A stretch of DNA of 64,000 bases from Streptomyces typhae (GTDB lineage: Bacteria > Actinomycetota > Actinomycetes > Streptomycetales > Streptomycetaceae): NCBI RefSeq assembly GCF_009755605.1, contig NZ_WPNZ01000005.1:62001-126000 (forward strand), in the 5' to 3' direction. The notes beneath the pieces were generated by a model. The model did no database searches and was not told the origin of the DNA. It was given only the letters and a program-made list of their open reading frames with translations. Made by a program: the position numbers and the translations under genes. Every line of letters begins with the position of its first letter. The first letter of the stretch is position 1. Below are positions 8,798 through 17,102 of the stretch, one piece after another.

Positions 8798-10420
8798 TCA
8801 GGCCAGGGGACGGGGTACGAAACGAAACGCCGCGTCGGGCACGGGAAGCCCGCAGGTGCGGAACTGCTGTGCGCGGGTGACGACCGCAGCCCCCTCCAGA
8901 AGGTTGCAGGCGATCTGCGCAGCCGTGCGCTCCCGCGAAGCGGCGAGGAAACTGCCCGACACCCACGAGTTGAAGGCTCCCAGCGCCGGACCGGCCCACA
9001 ACTGGTAGTCGGCGCGCCGGTCCGCGACACCCTCGATCGCCCACCGGGTGGACTGCCCCAGATACCAGCGGAAGAGCAGCGCCATCCGGTGCTTGGCGTC
9101 GGTGGCGGCACGGGCACACTGGCCGGGATCACGTCGCTGCCAGTACCGCTCCGTCTCCCGCCACACCTCCCCCACGGGTGCACGCAGCACGTCGCGCTCC
9201 AGCCAGGCGACATCCCTCGGGGACAGCTCGTCGAGCCCCGAGTGACGGCGGTACAGCTCGTGGAGCCGCTGTGCCCGGACGGCGAACATCGTCCCCTTGG
9301 ACAGCACTTGCACGCGTGCACCGAGTTCGAACATGTCCGCGGAGGGTGCCATCGTCACCTCGTCCACATCAGCCGCCGCAAGCAGTTGCTTGGCCTGGGG
9401 CGACAGGCCCGCCTCCACCGCCGTCTGGTTCACCGACCCGGTGACGACATAGGCGGCCCCCATCGCGAACGCCGCCGCGACCGCGTCGGGCGTGCCCAGA
9501 CCGCCCGCGGCACCCACCCGCACTCGGTGCCCGTGGGCGCGCTCCATCACGTCGCGCAGCTGAAGGATCCGCAGCAGCAGCGCCGTCAGGGACTGGTTGT
9601 CGGTGTGGCCGCCGCTGTCGGCCTCCACGGTCACGTCCTCGGCCACCGGTACGCTCTCGGCCAGCCGCGCCTCCTGCGAGCTGATCCGGCCGTCGCGCAC
9701 CAGATCGTCCAGCAGTTCCCGCGGCGCCGGTGACATGAACATCCGCGCCGTCTCCGGCCGTGACACCTTGGCGAACACTCTGCGCGCACGCACCACACCA
9801 CCCGCCCGGTCCGTACGCAGTCCCGCGGCGGCGCAGCGCACCACCGGCGCCGTCAGCTCCATGAACGCGGAAGCGGAGACACATGGCACCCGGTGACGCA
9901 GCAGCAGTTCCACGGTGTCCGTCTCCGCCTGCGGCTCGGCGGGGGAGTGGATGAGGTTGACGCCCCAGGGCGCGTCACCGCAGCGCCGGCCCAGGGCGAG
10001 CACGGCCTCCTCCACGCGCCGGGGATCCAGTCCCGCCGCACCGAAGAGCCCGAGCACGCCACCGGCGGCGGCCGCCACCACCAGGTCGACGGCGCTGATG
10101 CCGTTGGCCATCTCACCGCAGACGTAGGGGTAGCGAACCCTGTGCGCCTGCAGAAAGCCTCGGTCGCCCAGCCACTCCGGATAGATGCCGGGCAGCACCC
10201 CCAGCTCGGTGCATCCACCCGCGGCCACCGCCACCGGGACGGCACCCCGCGCGCCGTCCCCGGGCCGAGCCAGAAGGCGTACCGCCGTGCGCGGCTGCTG
10301 CACGAGCCGGACCAGCCCCTGAGAGGAGAAGGCATCCAGCCTCTGCGCCTCCCCTTGCTGCGGGCTGCGCCGGTGCGAGTGAACGGGGGTGGGCGACGGT
10401 GCCCGCGTGGTGCTGTGCAT
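8798..10420 (-). CDS. PfaD-family enoylreductase (nitronate monooxygenase fold)
   Basis: 540 aa. PfaD proteins are FMN-dependent TIM-barrel enoylreductases acting in trans on polyunsaturated fatty acid or trans-AT polyketide synthases. Visible signs are PYVCGEMANGIS near the N-terminal side of the barrel, VRVGAAGGLGTPDA and MGAAYVVTGSVNQ as flavin-phosphate-binding strands, and the long PfaD-specific C-terminal region ending FRFVPRPLA. I start at ATG 10420; the frame stays open to 10558 but that stretch (MTPCTLGRG...) does not look like the family. It is the first gene of the Pfa-like cluster. The PfaA-like protein itself has no ER domain, so this enzyme likely provides enoyl reduction. Confidence 0.9.
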   Translation of the reverse strand: MHSTTRAPSPTPVHSHRRSPQQGEAQRLDAFSSQGLVRLVQQPRTAVRLLARPGDGARGAVPVAVAAGGCTELGVLPGIYPEWLGDRGFLQAHRVRYPYVCGEMANGISAVDLVVAAAAGGVLGLFGAAGLDPRRVEEAVLALGRRCGDAPWGVNLIHSPAEPQAETDTVELLLRHRVPCVSASAFMELTAPVVRCAAAGLRTDRAGGVVRARRVFAKVSRPETARMFMSPAPRELLDDLVRDGRISSQEARLAESVPVAEDVTVEADSGGHTDNQSLTALLLRILQLRDVMERAHGHRVRVGAAGGLGTPDAVAAAFAMGAAYVVTGSVNQTAVEAGLSPQAKQLLAAADVDEVTMAPSADMFELGARVQVLSKGTMFAVRAQRLHELYRRHSGLDELSPRDVAWLERDVLRAPVGEVWRETERYWQRRDPGQCARAATDAKHRMALLFRWYLGQSTRWAIEGVADRRADYQLWAGPALGAFNSWVSGSFLAASRERTAAQIACNLLEGAAVVTRAQQFRTCGLPVPDAAFRFVPRPLA

Positions 10421-10615
10421 GGCGGTGGAAGGTGCCTCTCTGATCTGCGCATGTGTTCTACGACCACCGCTGGTTCCGGTTACGTGGCATTCAGGTGAAA
10501 CGGAATGCGCTCTCTTGCTGTGTTCCGCTGTGCCTCGACCAAGCGTGCATGGCGTCACGTGGCAGGAGAGAACTTGACGACTGGCCCTAACGGCACGTGG
10601 AGGCGCGACAGCCCG

Positions 10616-10903
10616 TCATGGGCGGGGTTCGCCCGGCTCGTCGGCACTGGTGCGGTCTTCGTCGGGGGCGAGGTCGGGGCGGGGTTCGGGGGCGGGGTGC
10701 GGTTCGGGAGTGAGACCCAGGAGTCGACGGCTTCGGTGTACTCGCTGGCGGCTGTGCTCGATCCGGTGATGGCTTCCGCTGACGGCGGCCTGGACCCCGT
10801 TGATGAGGGACCGGCTTCGTTCGATGGTCCGGCGTGAGGTCTGTACCGGGTCGGGGGAGGCGTATCCGGTGAGCTGCTGGGGTGGTGTCGGGGGCTGGTC
10901 CAT
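10616..10903 (-). CDS. Small Arg/Ser-rich hypothetical protein
   Basis: 95 aa, starting at ATG 10903 with AGGAG five bases upstream. The middle holds charged, probably helical segments of the type RRTIERSRSLI and HRIEHSRQRVHRSRRLL; both ends are Pro-rich and unstructured. Small proteins with this 'R-S-R' helix pattern often sit beside STAS, GAF or ANTAR genes in Streptomyces, and here a STAS-like gene lies just upstream in the same direction. No catalytic motif is seen and the function is unknown. The frame is open far upstream to 11800, but only this part has coding character and a ribosome binding site. Confidence 0.6.
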   Translation of the reverse strand: MDQPPTPPQQLTGYASPDPVQTSRRTIERSRSLINGVQAAVSGSHHRIEHSRQRVHRSRRLLGLTPEPHPAPEPRPDLAPDEDRTSADEPGEPRP

Positions 10904-11034
10904 GGCCGCTCCTGGTGGGGCTGCTGGGTGTCTGCGGGAGGGACGGGTTGTGCGGGGTGCCCCCCTGGTGGGCGGAGGTCTTGCTGCCTTCCGCGACGGC
11001 AAGCGGGCCCGCCCACCGGGGTGTTCCGGGTTGG

Positions 11035-11367
11035 TCAGGCTTCTGTCAGGCGCAGGGTGTCGATGTGGTCCCAGCCGTGAGCGTGGAGGCGTTCGCGCAG
11101 TTCGAGTTCGGATCCGGCGCGCAGAAGCAGACGCTGGGGCGGGGTGAGGCGCAGCGCGAGGAGGATGAGGGTCTCCAGGACGCTCGTGGCCAGGACTCGC
11201 AGGCCGGTGAGGTCGATGACGATCTCGTCGTTGAGCTGGGCCTCGTCGGTCACGGCGACGAGGAGGGGCCCGCGGTGGGTGCTGAGGGCTTCGCCGTGCA
11301 GGCGCACGCCGGGATGGTCGGGCAGGGGGATGATGAGGAGCTGGTCGTCGGTGAAGTAGCCGCGCAT
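11035..11367 (-). CDS. STAS-like domain protein
   Basis: 110 aa. The pattern GVRLHGEALSTHRGPLL, then DEIVIDLTGLRVLATSVLETLILLA and a final RLLLRAGSELELRERL resembles the alternating strands and helices of STAS (anti-sigma factor antagonist-like) domains. I cannot see a clear phosphorylatable Ser at the usual D-S-G position; the equivalent region reads LRVLATS. It probably belongs to stress/sigma-factor partner-switching, a theme shared with the SpoIIE-type phosphatase at 17103-19337 and the anti-sigma ATPase at 52530-53069. The small gene downstream is co-oriented with a 131-bp gap and may be co-transcribed. Confidence 0.68.
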   Translation of the reverse strand: MRGYFTDDQLLIIPLPDHPGVRLHGEALSTHRGPLLVAVTDEAQLNDEIVIDLTGLRVLATSVLETLILLALRLTPPQRLLLRAGSELELRERLHAHGWDHIDTLRLTEA

Positions 11368-12137
11368 CGCCGGTCTCCGGATGCTTTGGTGCGCACCGTG
11401 AAGGGGACAGCCGGGCCGGGTGGACGGGGCCGGGACGGCGGGGGCGGGGCGATCCCGTGAGCGGTGCTGTGTGGCGGGTGCAGGGTCCCGCTGTGGCAGC
11501 CGCTGGCGTGGTGGGCCCCAACCCGGGCCCGAGAGATCGCCGGAAAAGCGGGTACTGCGCTAACAGCACCGTCAACCACGGACTGTAACCGAGCATACTC
11601 CTCCCCACTCCCACGGAACAGGCATATTCCGGGCGGGAGCGGCCGCGCACGGCATGGGAGGTACGTGCGGCCAGGTTCGCCTGCACCGCCGTCCCCTTGT
11701 CGCGGTGGTTCCGGGGGCGACGGGAGACACGCCCGGCGCCCGCCCGACTCCTGGCGCCGGTGTGATACCGAGTCCCCCCCGCGCACGGTCCCTGCACCAC
11801 TCCGCTGATCGCATTCAGCAGACGGCACAGGCGACGGACTGTGAGACCACCGGGTAGCTATACGTGGCGATGGTGCGCAGGGACACAGCGAAGCCCCCTC
11901 ACCACGTGAGGGGGCTTCATGCGGAGCGCCCGGCAGGCCTTGCACCTACATTTCCCATCGGATGATGGGCGTCTTTCCTTGGACCACAGACGCGTGACTC
12001 CTGTGCCCTGCACCGGAGTTATAGCAAGATCATACACGAAGTTCGCGGCACCGTACGCCGGTCGGTCCGGTGCGGGGCCCCGACGGCGGGGAGCTGGCGC
12101 AGTGGGCGTCCGTGCCCCCCCCGCGTGATGCCGGTGT
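11368..12137. other. 770-bp region without a convincing gene
   Basis: Several frames are open here, but their translations are Pro/Arg/Ser-rich shadows and none has a convincing ribosome binding site plus coding character. The region must hold the promoter of the STAS gene. The only structured element I see is the perfect hairpin at 11890-11918. Base composition around 11540-11640 and 11990-12060 looks less GC-rich than the coding neighbours. Confidence 0.6.
11890..11918. terminator. Perfect 13-bp stem hairpin
   Basis: Arms GAAGCCCCCTCAC and GTGAGGGGGCTTC are perfectly complementary around a 3-base loop. This is a strong factor-independent terminator-like or processing hairpin. It lies 220 bp beyond the stop of the MmyB-type regulator gene (which ends at 12138 on the minus strand) and over 500 bp from the STAS start, so it could also end an unrecognised small RNA. 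Confidence 0.6.
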
Positions 12138-13007
12138 TCAGTGTGCTGCTGCTGCTGCGGCTGCGCGGTCGCGTACGCGGTCTCGTAGCAGGGCGAGTTT
12201 CTCGACAGCGCCGGTGTCCGGAGCGGCCCAGTTCAACACGATGTGCAGGTCGGCGCGTTCGATGGTCATGATGTCGCAGTCGAGGACGATCTCGCCGAGC
12301 TCGGGGTGGACGACTGTCTTGTGTGAGCGCCCGATCGGCAGGGTTTCGTAGCGGGTCCAGAGAGTGGCGAAGCGTCGGTTGGTCTCCCGCAGTCCGTTGA
12401 TCAGCTCGGTGACGGCGCGGTCGTCGGGGTACCGGTCGGCGGCCCGGCGCAGGTCGGACACCATCATGCGCTCGAAGGCGTCGGCGTGGGCGGGCCCGCG
12501 CTCGATGCGGGAGGTGCCAGGTGCGGGCGGGGCGGCGAAGTGCCCCCAGATCAGATTGCTCGACCGGGCGTCGGGCTCGACCGGGCTGCCGAACAGCTCG
12601 GCCCAGAGCGGGTTGCTCTGCACGATGTCCCAGGAGGCGGTGAAGACGGCCAGCGGGGTGTCGCTCATCCGGTCGATCATGCGTTGCACGCCGGGTGGCA
12701 CCTCGCGGGGCACCGTCCCGGACGGCGGGACGACCGCGTCCGCCAGCCGGTAGAGCAGTTCGCGATCCACGGCGTTGAGCCGCAGTGTCTGCGCGAGGGC
12801 CGCGACGACCTGGGGGGAGGGGTTCTTCGCGCGGCCCTGTTCGAGCTGTACGAGGTAGTCGACGGAGATGCCGGCCAAGACTGCAAGCTCCTCGCGGCGC
12901 AGGCCCGGAACTCGTCGGTTGCCTGCGATCGGCAGACCGACCGCGGCCGGGCCGATGCGCTCTCGCCACGCCCGCAGGGCTGGGCCGAGTTCGGTGTGGG
13001 TGGTCAT
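12138..13007 (-). CDS. XRE-family regulator with MmyB-like ligand-binding domain
   Basis: 289 aa. The N-terminal helix-turn-helix (about 8-85) contains PGLRREELAVLAGISVDYLVQLEQGR, the hallmark of the MmyB-like XRE subfamily. The C-terminal part (about 105-285), with AVFTASWDIVQSNPLWAELFG and a late VLNWAAPDTGAVEKL, is the PAS-like MmyB domain, thought to bind fatty acids or other hydrophobic ligands. Such regulators commonly sit divergent from the oxidoreductase they control, as here with the reductase starting at 13185. The shared 177-bp gap should hold both promoters. It probably acts as a repressor of its neighbour. Confidence 0.88.
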   Translation of the reverse strand: MTTHTELGPALRAWRERIGPAAVGLPIAGNRRVPGLRREELAVLAGISVDYLVQLEQGRAKNPSPQVVAALAQTLRLNAVDRELLYRLADAVVPPSGTVPREVPPGVQRMIDRMSDTPLAVFTASWDIVQSNPLWAELFGSPVEPDARSSNLIWGHFAAPPAPGTSRIERGPAHADAFERMMVSDLRRAADRYPDDRAVTELINGLRETNRRFATLWTRYETLPIGRSHKTVVHPELGEIVLDCDIMTIERADLHIVLNWAAPDTGAVEKLALLRDRVRDRAAAAAAAH

Positions 13008-13184
13008 GAATCCAGTATGAGTCCGCTGCTGAGGGGCTGGGTGGTACTGGCGCTACCAGGGACGACAGCGCCTGGTGCACCCCTGTGGCCACGCCGAGTA
13101 TCGACGTGTCAGTCCAAGCGCGTCACAGACGCGGCGGAACCTGGCGCCGGCTCGCGGCGCCTTTTGTCCAAGGAGATGTCCAAG

Positions 13185-13985
13185 ATGGCACCCACCATCG
13201 GAATCATCGGCTCTGGTCTGGTCGGCGGCTCCGTCGCTCGGCTGGCTGTCGACGCCGGCTACAGCGTCGTACTCAGCAACTCTCGAGGCCCGGAGTCGAT
13301 CGCGGAACTCGTATCGAAGCTCGGTCCGCGTGCGCGCGCCGCAACGGTCGATGAGGCGATCGAGGCCGGCGACATCATTGCCTTTACTGTCCCGCTCGCG
13401 AGTTTCGAGGCCCTGCCGGCCGGCGCGTTGGCCGGGAAGGTCGTCCTGGACCAGACGAACTACTACCCGGAGTTCTGGCGGAACGCCGAACTCGATGCCG
13501 GGAAGCTCACCTCCAGTGAACTTGTGCAGCGGCACCTCAAGGACTCCCTGGTCGTGAAGGGCCTGCACAATCTGGACTGGAACCACATGTACGCCAACGC
13601 CCGCCCGAAGGGCGACGCTGAGCGGACGACCTTGCCGATCGCGGGCAATGATCCCGCTGCCAAGAAGGCGGTGACGCGGTTCTTGGAAGCGGTCGGCTAC
13701 GACGTGGTCGATGCCGGCTCGCTCGCGGAGAGCTGGCGCATCGAGCCCGGGACGTCCCTCTACTTCTGGCCGTATGCCCCTGCCGTACCCGACGGGCTCA
13801 CCGGTGACGAGGAGAAGCGTTTCTACCTCGAACACCCGGTTCCGCCCGTCTCGCCCGAAGCCGCCCGCACGATGATCGACAGTGCGCGACGACCGTCACC
13901 CGTCGGCGGCACGCTGGCTGGTATGCCTCCCGCCCACGTCGCCATTTTCATGGACCAGGCGAGCGCCAACACGGTGAACAAGTAA
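13185..13985 (+). CDS. F420-dependent NADP reductase-like oxidoreductase
   Basis: 266 aa. The N-terminal Rossmann motif GIIGSGLVGGSVARLAV and the later VVLSNSRGPE fit the NADP-oxidoreductase/coenzyme-F420 family (PF03807), although this protein is longer than the core family. The C-terminal half, with NLDWNHMYANARPKG and PIAGNDPAAKKAV, matches the 'NAD(P)-binding' version common in actinomycetes. I choose ATG 13185 because AGGAG at 13171-13175 gives a 9-base spacer; the ATG at 13176 would have none. It is divergent from the MmyB-type regulator, its likely controller. The substrate is unknown. Confidence 0.85.
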   Translation: MAPTIGIIGSGLVGGSVARLAVDAGYSVVLSNSRGPESIAELVSKLGPRARAATVDEAIEAGDIIAFTVPLASFEALPAGALAGKVVLDQTNYYPEFWRNAELDAGKLTSSELVQRHLKDSLVVKGLHNLDWNHMYANARPKGDAERTTLPIAGNDPAAKKAVTRFLEAVGYDVVDAGSLAESWRIEPGTSLYFWPYAPAVPDGLTGDEEKRFYLEHPVPPVSPEAARTMIDSARRPSPVGGTLAGMPPAHVAIFMDQASANTVNK

Positions 13986-13993
13986 CATCCGGT

Positions 13994-14027
13994 GCGGTGA
14001 GGCCCCGCCCGACGGGGGTCTCACCGC
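13994..14027. terminator. Bidirectional terminator hairpin between convergent genes
   Basis: GCGGTGAG and CTCACCGC form a perfect outer stem with a C/G-rich, partly paired inner part. It sits between the reductase (ends 13985) and the AraC-type gene, whose stop lies within the right arm, so it can serve both transcripts. Confidence 0.7.
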
Positions 14028-15007
14028 GCCTGTCGGCGTGCCTCGTCGCGGAAATATCGGGGAGAAGACCCGACCACGCGCCGGAATGCCGTACTGAAGG
14101 CGCTCTCGGACTCGTAGCCCGTCGCGGCGGCCAGCTCCGAGATGGAGCGGGTGTCACTGCGCAGCGCGTCACGGGCCAGGCTCATCCGCCACTCGATGAG
14201 GTAGGTCAGCGGGGCTGTGCCGACCTTGGCCTTGAACGCCGCGGCGAACGCGGATCGTGACATGTGGCTGATCGCGGCGAGCTCGTCGAGCGTCCAGCGT
14301 CGGCCCACATCCGCATGCATCGCGCGCAGGGCCGCCCCGATGCCGTCCTCGACCAGCGCCCCGAGCCAGCCGACGGGACGATCGGTCTGATCGGCATGGA
14401 CGCGCAGCATGTGGACGAGGATGAGCTGCGCGAGGTGCTCAAGGACAAGGGGGCGGCCGACGCCGGCGGATTCCATTTCCGCGACCGTGAGGGCGGAGAG
14501 GTTGGCCAGGAGCGCTCCGCGGGGGTCGCCGGCCCGGACGAGGACGACGGGCGGCAGCACGTCGAAGAGCACCGAGGCGTTGGCCTCCTCGAAGACGAAG
14601 TCGATGCAGCACACGTAGGTGTCCTCATCGTCCTTGGCGCCGATGCGCACCTCGCCGTCGTGCTCGCTCTCGTGAAAGGCAGTGGCCTTGCCCGGCGGCA
14701 CGTCGAGAACGTCGGCCAGCGTGTAGGACGGCGGGTTGTTGAGCAGGAAGAAGTCGCCCTTGCGCAGCAGTACCGGCTCGCAGCCGTCGAGGGCCATCCA
14801 GCACCCGCCCTTGAGGACGACGCCCAGCTTCACGTGCGTGGGGGGATCGAAGCGCACGGCCCAGGGAGAGGCGGCGTGCACCCGGGCCGGGACGACCGCC
14901 TGCGTGCGCAGCAGCCGCAGCACATCGACGATCGGGTCGCCTGATCCGACAGACCCGTCCCGCCTGGACGATGCGTAAAGTTTCTGGGACGACACATTAT
15001 TCATCAT
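14021..15007 (-). CDS. AraC-family regulator with cupin-type sensor domain
   Basis: About 328 aa. The N-terminal part (PPTHVKLGVVLKGGCWMALDG, then VLLRKGDFFLLNNPPSYTL) is an AraC 'binding domain 6' cupin. The C-terminal 100 residues carry two helix-turn-helix units: WTLDELAAISHMSRSAFAAAFK and SISELAAATGYESESAFSTAFRRV. I start at ATG 15007, with AGGAG 11 bases upstream; the frame stays open to 15196 and a start at 15004 is also possible. It is divergent from the short-chain dehydrogenase at 15212. This is a common arrangement in which the regulator activates the dehydrogenase in response to a small molecule. Confidence 0.85.
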   Translation of the reverse strand: MMNNVSSQKLYASSRRDGSVGSGDPIVDVLRLLRTQAVVPARVHAASPWAVRFDPPTHVKLGVVLKGGCWMALDGCEPVLLRKGDFFLLNNPPSYTLADVLDVPPGKATAFHESEHDGEVRIGAKDDEDTYVCCIDFVFEEANASVLFDVLPPVVLVRAGDPRGALLANLSALTVAEMESAGVGRPLVLEHLAQLILVHMLRVHADQTDRPVGWLGALVEDGIGAALRAMHADVGRRWTLDELAAISHMSRSAFAAAFKAKVGTAPLTYLIEWRMSLARDALRSDTRSISELAAATGYESESAFSTAFRRVVGSSPRYFRDEARRQAR

Positions 15008-15211
15008 ACGCGGGCGCGCTCCTACGGTGGGGAACGTGAGCAACGCACTGACGGTGTCCGCCACCGGCATCCCCACCAGTCCTGCCCCCGCGGAGCCGTA
15101 GCCCTCCTGGACGATCAGTGAAGTCCCCGTACTCGCTGCCCAGACCGTCCGAAGCAGGGCGCGACAACGCGCCACGATCAGACAAATCCTTTTCACAGTC
15201 AGGAATGACCC

Positions 15212-15979
15212 GTGTCGAAGTCACTCGCTGGAAAGACCGCCCTCGTCACCGGAGGCTCGCGCGGAATCGGGCGCTCGACAGCAGAACGCCTCGCGGCGGA
15301 GGGCGCGCTCGTCGCGCTCACCTACAACGCCGGTAAGGACGGTGCCGAGGAGACCGTCGCAACGATCGAGAAGGACGGCGGGAACGCTTTTGCGCTCCAC
15401 GCGGACCTCGTCGACGCGGAGTCCATCCCCCACCTGTTCACGCGACTCGACGACGAGTTCACGCAGCGCAAGGGAGTCCGGACTCTCGACCTGCTCGTCA
15501 ACAACGCAGGGAACTCGGGCTGGGGCGGCCTCGCGGACACCACGCCGGACAGCTGGGACACGATGTTCGCGGTCCACGCCCGCGCGCCGTTCTTCATCGT
15601 TCAGTCGGCGCTGAGCCGCCTCGCGGACGGCGGACGGATCATCAACGTCTCCTCCGGCGCCGCTTCGCGACCGATGCAGGCGGTCCCCGTCTACTCCATG
15701 GCCAAGGCCGGCATCAACAACCTGACGCACGCCCTCGCGATGGAGTTGGGGCCCCGAGGCATCACGGTGAACGCCGTCGCACCCGGCTGGGTGCGTACCG
15801 ACATGAACGCGGCCGTCCGCGAGAACGCGGATATGGCGGCGGCGATCGAGGCGGACACGGCCCTGGGACGCTTCGGTGAGGTCTCCGACATCGCTTCGGT
15901 CGTGGCCTTCCTGGCGTCCAACGAGGGCCGCTGGGTGACCGCCCAGGTCATCGAGGCGAGTGGCGGCTACAAGCTCTGA
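15212..15979 (+). CDS. Short-chain dehydrogenase/reductase (SDR)
   Basis: 255 aa from a GTG start. Classical SDR motifs are all present: cofactor motif TGGSRGIG, NNAG after the fourth strand, catalytic Ser in NVSSGA, and YSMAK as the Tyr-x3-Lys pair, followed by PGWVRTDM. The C-terminus VIEASGGYKL replaces the more usual 'DGG' ending. An NADP preference is suggested by the Gly-Ser-Arg cofactor motif. It faces the AraC-type regulator gene, which probably controls it. The substrate is unknown. Confidence 0.9.
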   Translation: MSKSLAGKTALVTGGSRGIGRSTAERLAAEGALVALTYNAGKDGAEETVATIEKDGGNAFALHADLVDAESIPHLFTRLDDEFTQRKGVRTLDLLVNNAGNSGWGGLADTTPDSWDTMFAVHARAPFFIVQSALSRLADGGRIINVSSGAASRPMQAVPVYSMAKAGINNLTHALAMELGPRGITVNAVAPGWVRTDMNAAVRENADMAAAIEADTALGRFGEVSDIASVVAFLASNEGRWVTAQVIEASGGYKL

Positions 15980-16175
15980 ACTCGCCCGGAGGCACCGCGA
16001 TGAACCGGTGGACGGACCGGCCTCCCTGGAGCCGGCCGAGGGGACGTCTGACAGCTGCGAGGGTCAGGAGCCGGAGCCGCACCTGGTGCCGTCGGCGCGG
16101 GACGTACGGCCGGAGCGTCCCATGACGGGCGATCCGGCCGCACGCCGGTGACCATGCTTCGAGGATCGCGCTTGC

Positions 16176-16733
16176 TCAGTAGTTCTGGATCGAGCTCACG
16201 CGGTCGTTCCAGCCGCTGCGCATCGCGGACTCGTAGTGGTTGGCGTTGGTGTTCCCCGGATACCAGTAGCCGCGCCCGTCGTTGTGCTCCGCCAGGTGGG
16301 CCTTGCAGCTGCCGGTGCGGTACGAGGACGTCTTGTCGTTGAAGTTGTAGCGGTCGAGGTTCTGCCAGCCACCCTTGTCGTAGAACTTCAGGTCGCGGCC
16401 GCGGCCGCCGTTGTGCTCATAGACGTGCAGCGGACGGCTGCACGCCACTGCGGCCTGCGCCGGCGTCATCCGTGCCAGCAGCTTCGCCGCGTGCGCGTCA
16501 CGCTCGCCCGTTGTACGGAAGCACGAAATCCCGCCCTGTGCCCGCGACACCGCACACGCCTTCGCCTGCCCCCAGTCCTGTGACAGATCGATCTTCTTGC
16601 CTTCGAACGTGGCGAGGTTCCCGGCAGGGCCGGCCGACGGTGACGCCTGGGCGGTCGCGTGCAGACCGCTGACGAGTCCGAGGGTCAGTCCGGTGGCTGC
16701 GAGGACCGTGACGATCTTCTTGCGTTGCGACAT
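16176..16733 (-). CDS. Secreted peptidase inhibitor family I36-like protein
   Basis: 185 aa, starting at ATG 16733 with AAGGGAG upstream; a longer reading to 16997 has no support. The N-terminus is a clear Sec signal peptide: KK, hydrophobic VTVLAATGLTLGLVSGL, then ATAQASP as likely cleavage region. The mature part contains LHVYEHNGGRGRDLKFYDKG and AHLAEHNDGRGYWYPG, the beta/gamma-crystallin-type repeats of I36 inhibitors such as SMPI, which blocks metalloproteases. Four Cys in the mature protein fit two disulfides. It is likely exported to inhibit extracellular proteases, including the producer's own. It appears monocistronic. Confidence 0.8.
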   Translation of the reverse strand: MSQRKKIVTVLAATGLTLGLVSGLHATAQASPSAGPAGNLATFEGKKIDLSQDWGQAKACAVSRAQGGISCFRTTGERDAHAAKLLARMTPAQAAVACSRPLHVYEHNGGRGRDLKFYDKGGWQNLDRYNFNDKTSSYRTGSCKAHLAEHNDGRGYWYPGNTNANHYESAMRSGWNDRVSSIQNY

Positions 16734-17102
16734 GTTTCTCCCTTTCGTCAGTACTGCGCTGGAACGCGCCGACGTGCCGGACAGGAAGCAGTCAACACCG
16801 ACGTGCTCACCAGACCGCCCCCGTGCGCTGTCCGTCCGATGAGCCACCGACGAGGCGACTCTCCCGGCCGAACAGCGCGGTTGGCCCAGCCCAGTACCCG
16901 TACCGCGGGCGAGCCGCCGGACTTCCGGCCGGACTTTCGGCTGGACCTTTCGGCCCCGTTTCCGGCCGCGCTTTCGGTCGCACTCCTCGCCCGGCACGAC
17001 ATCTGTGGCGGCGTCCCCGGGGCCGATTCGCTGTATGTGGTCACCGGGCCGGGGCGAGGCCTGGTCCTCGTGCCCCGCGGCGGACGGGCACGGGGCGCAG
17101 CG
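16734..17102. other. Intergenic region with degenerate short repeats
   Basis: Holds the promoter of the I36-type gene and the 3' side of the SpoIIE-type gene. Between 16918 and 16985 a loose 11-12-bp motif of the type TTTCGGCCGGAC recurs about five times. No gene is seen. Confidence 0.5.

Noticed and set aside
2306..9733. A 2475-codon open frame on the plus strand opposite the synthase genes
   Set aside because: It is an antisense shadow: its translation is rich in Arg/Gly/Pro/His without any domain, whereas the minus strand encodes a full KS-AT-ACP-KR-DH protein in order. High GC at third positions removes stops on the other strand.
10904..11800. N-terminal extension of the small gene 10616-10903, including a TTA codon near 11555
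   Set aside because: The extended frame runs antisense or out of frame through the STAS gene, is Pro/Arg monotony, and the internal ATG 10903 has its own AGGAG. The TTA is therefore not evidence for bldA control.
14600..14950. Plus-strand frame opposite the AraC gene (14264-14944)
   Set aside because: Antisense to the cupin and helix-turn-helix parts of the AraC-type regulator; no own ribosome binding site or domain.
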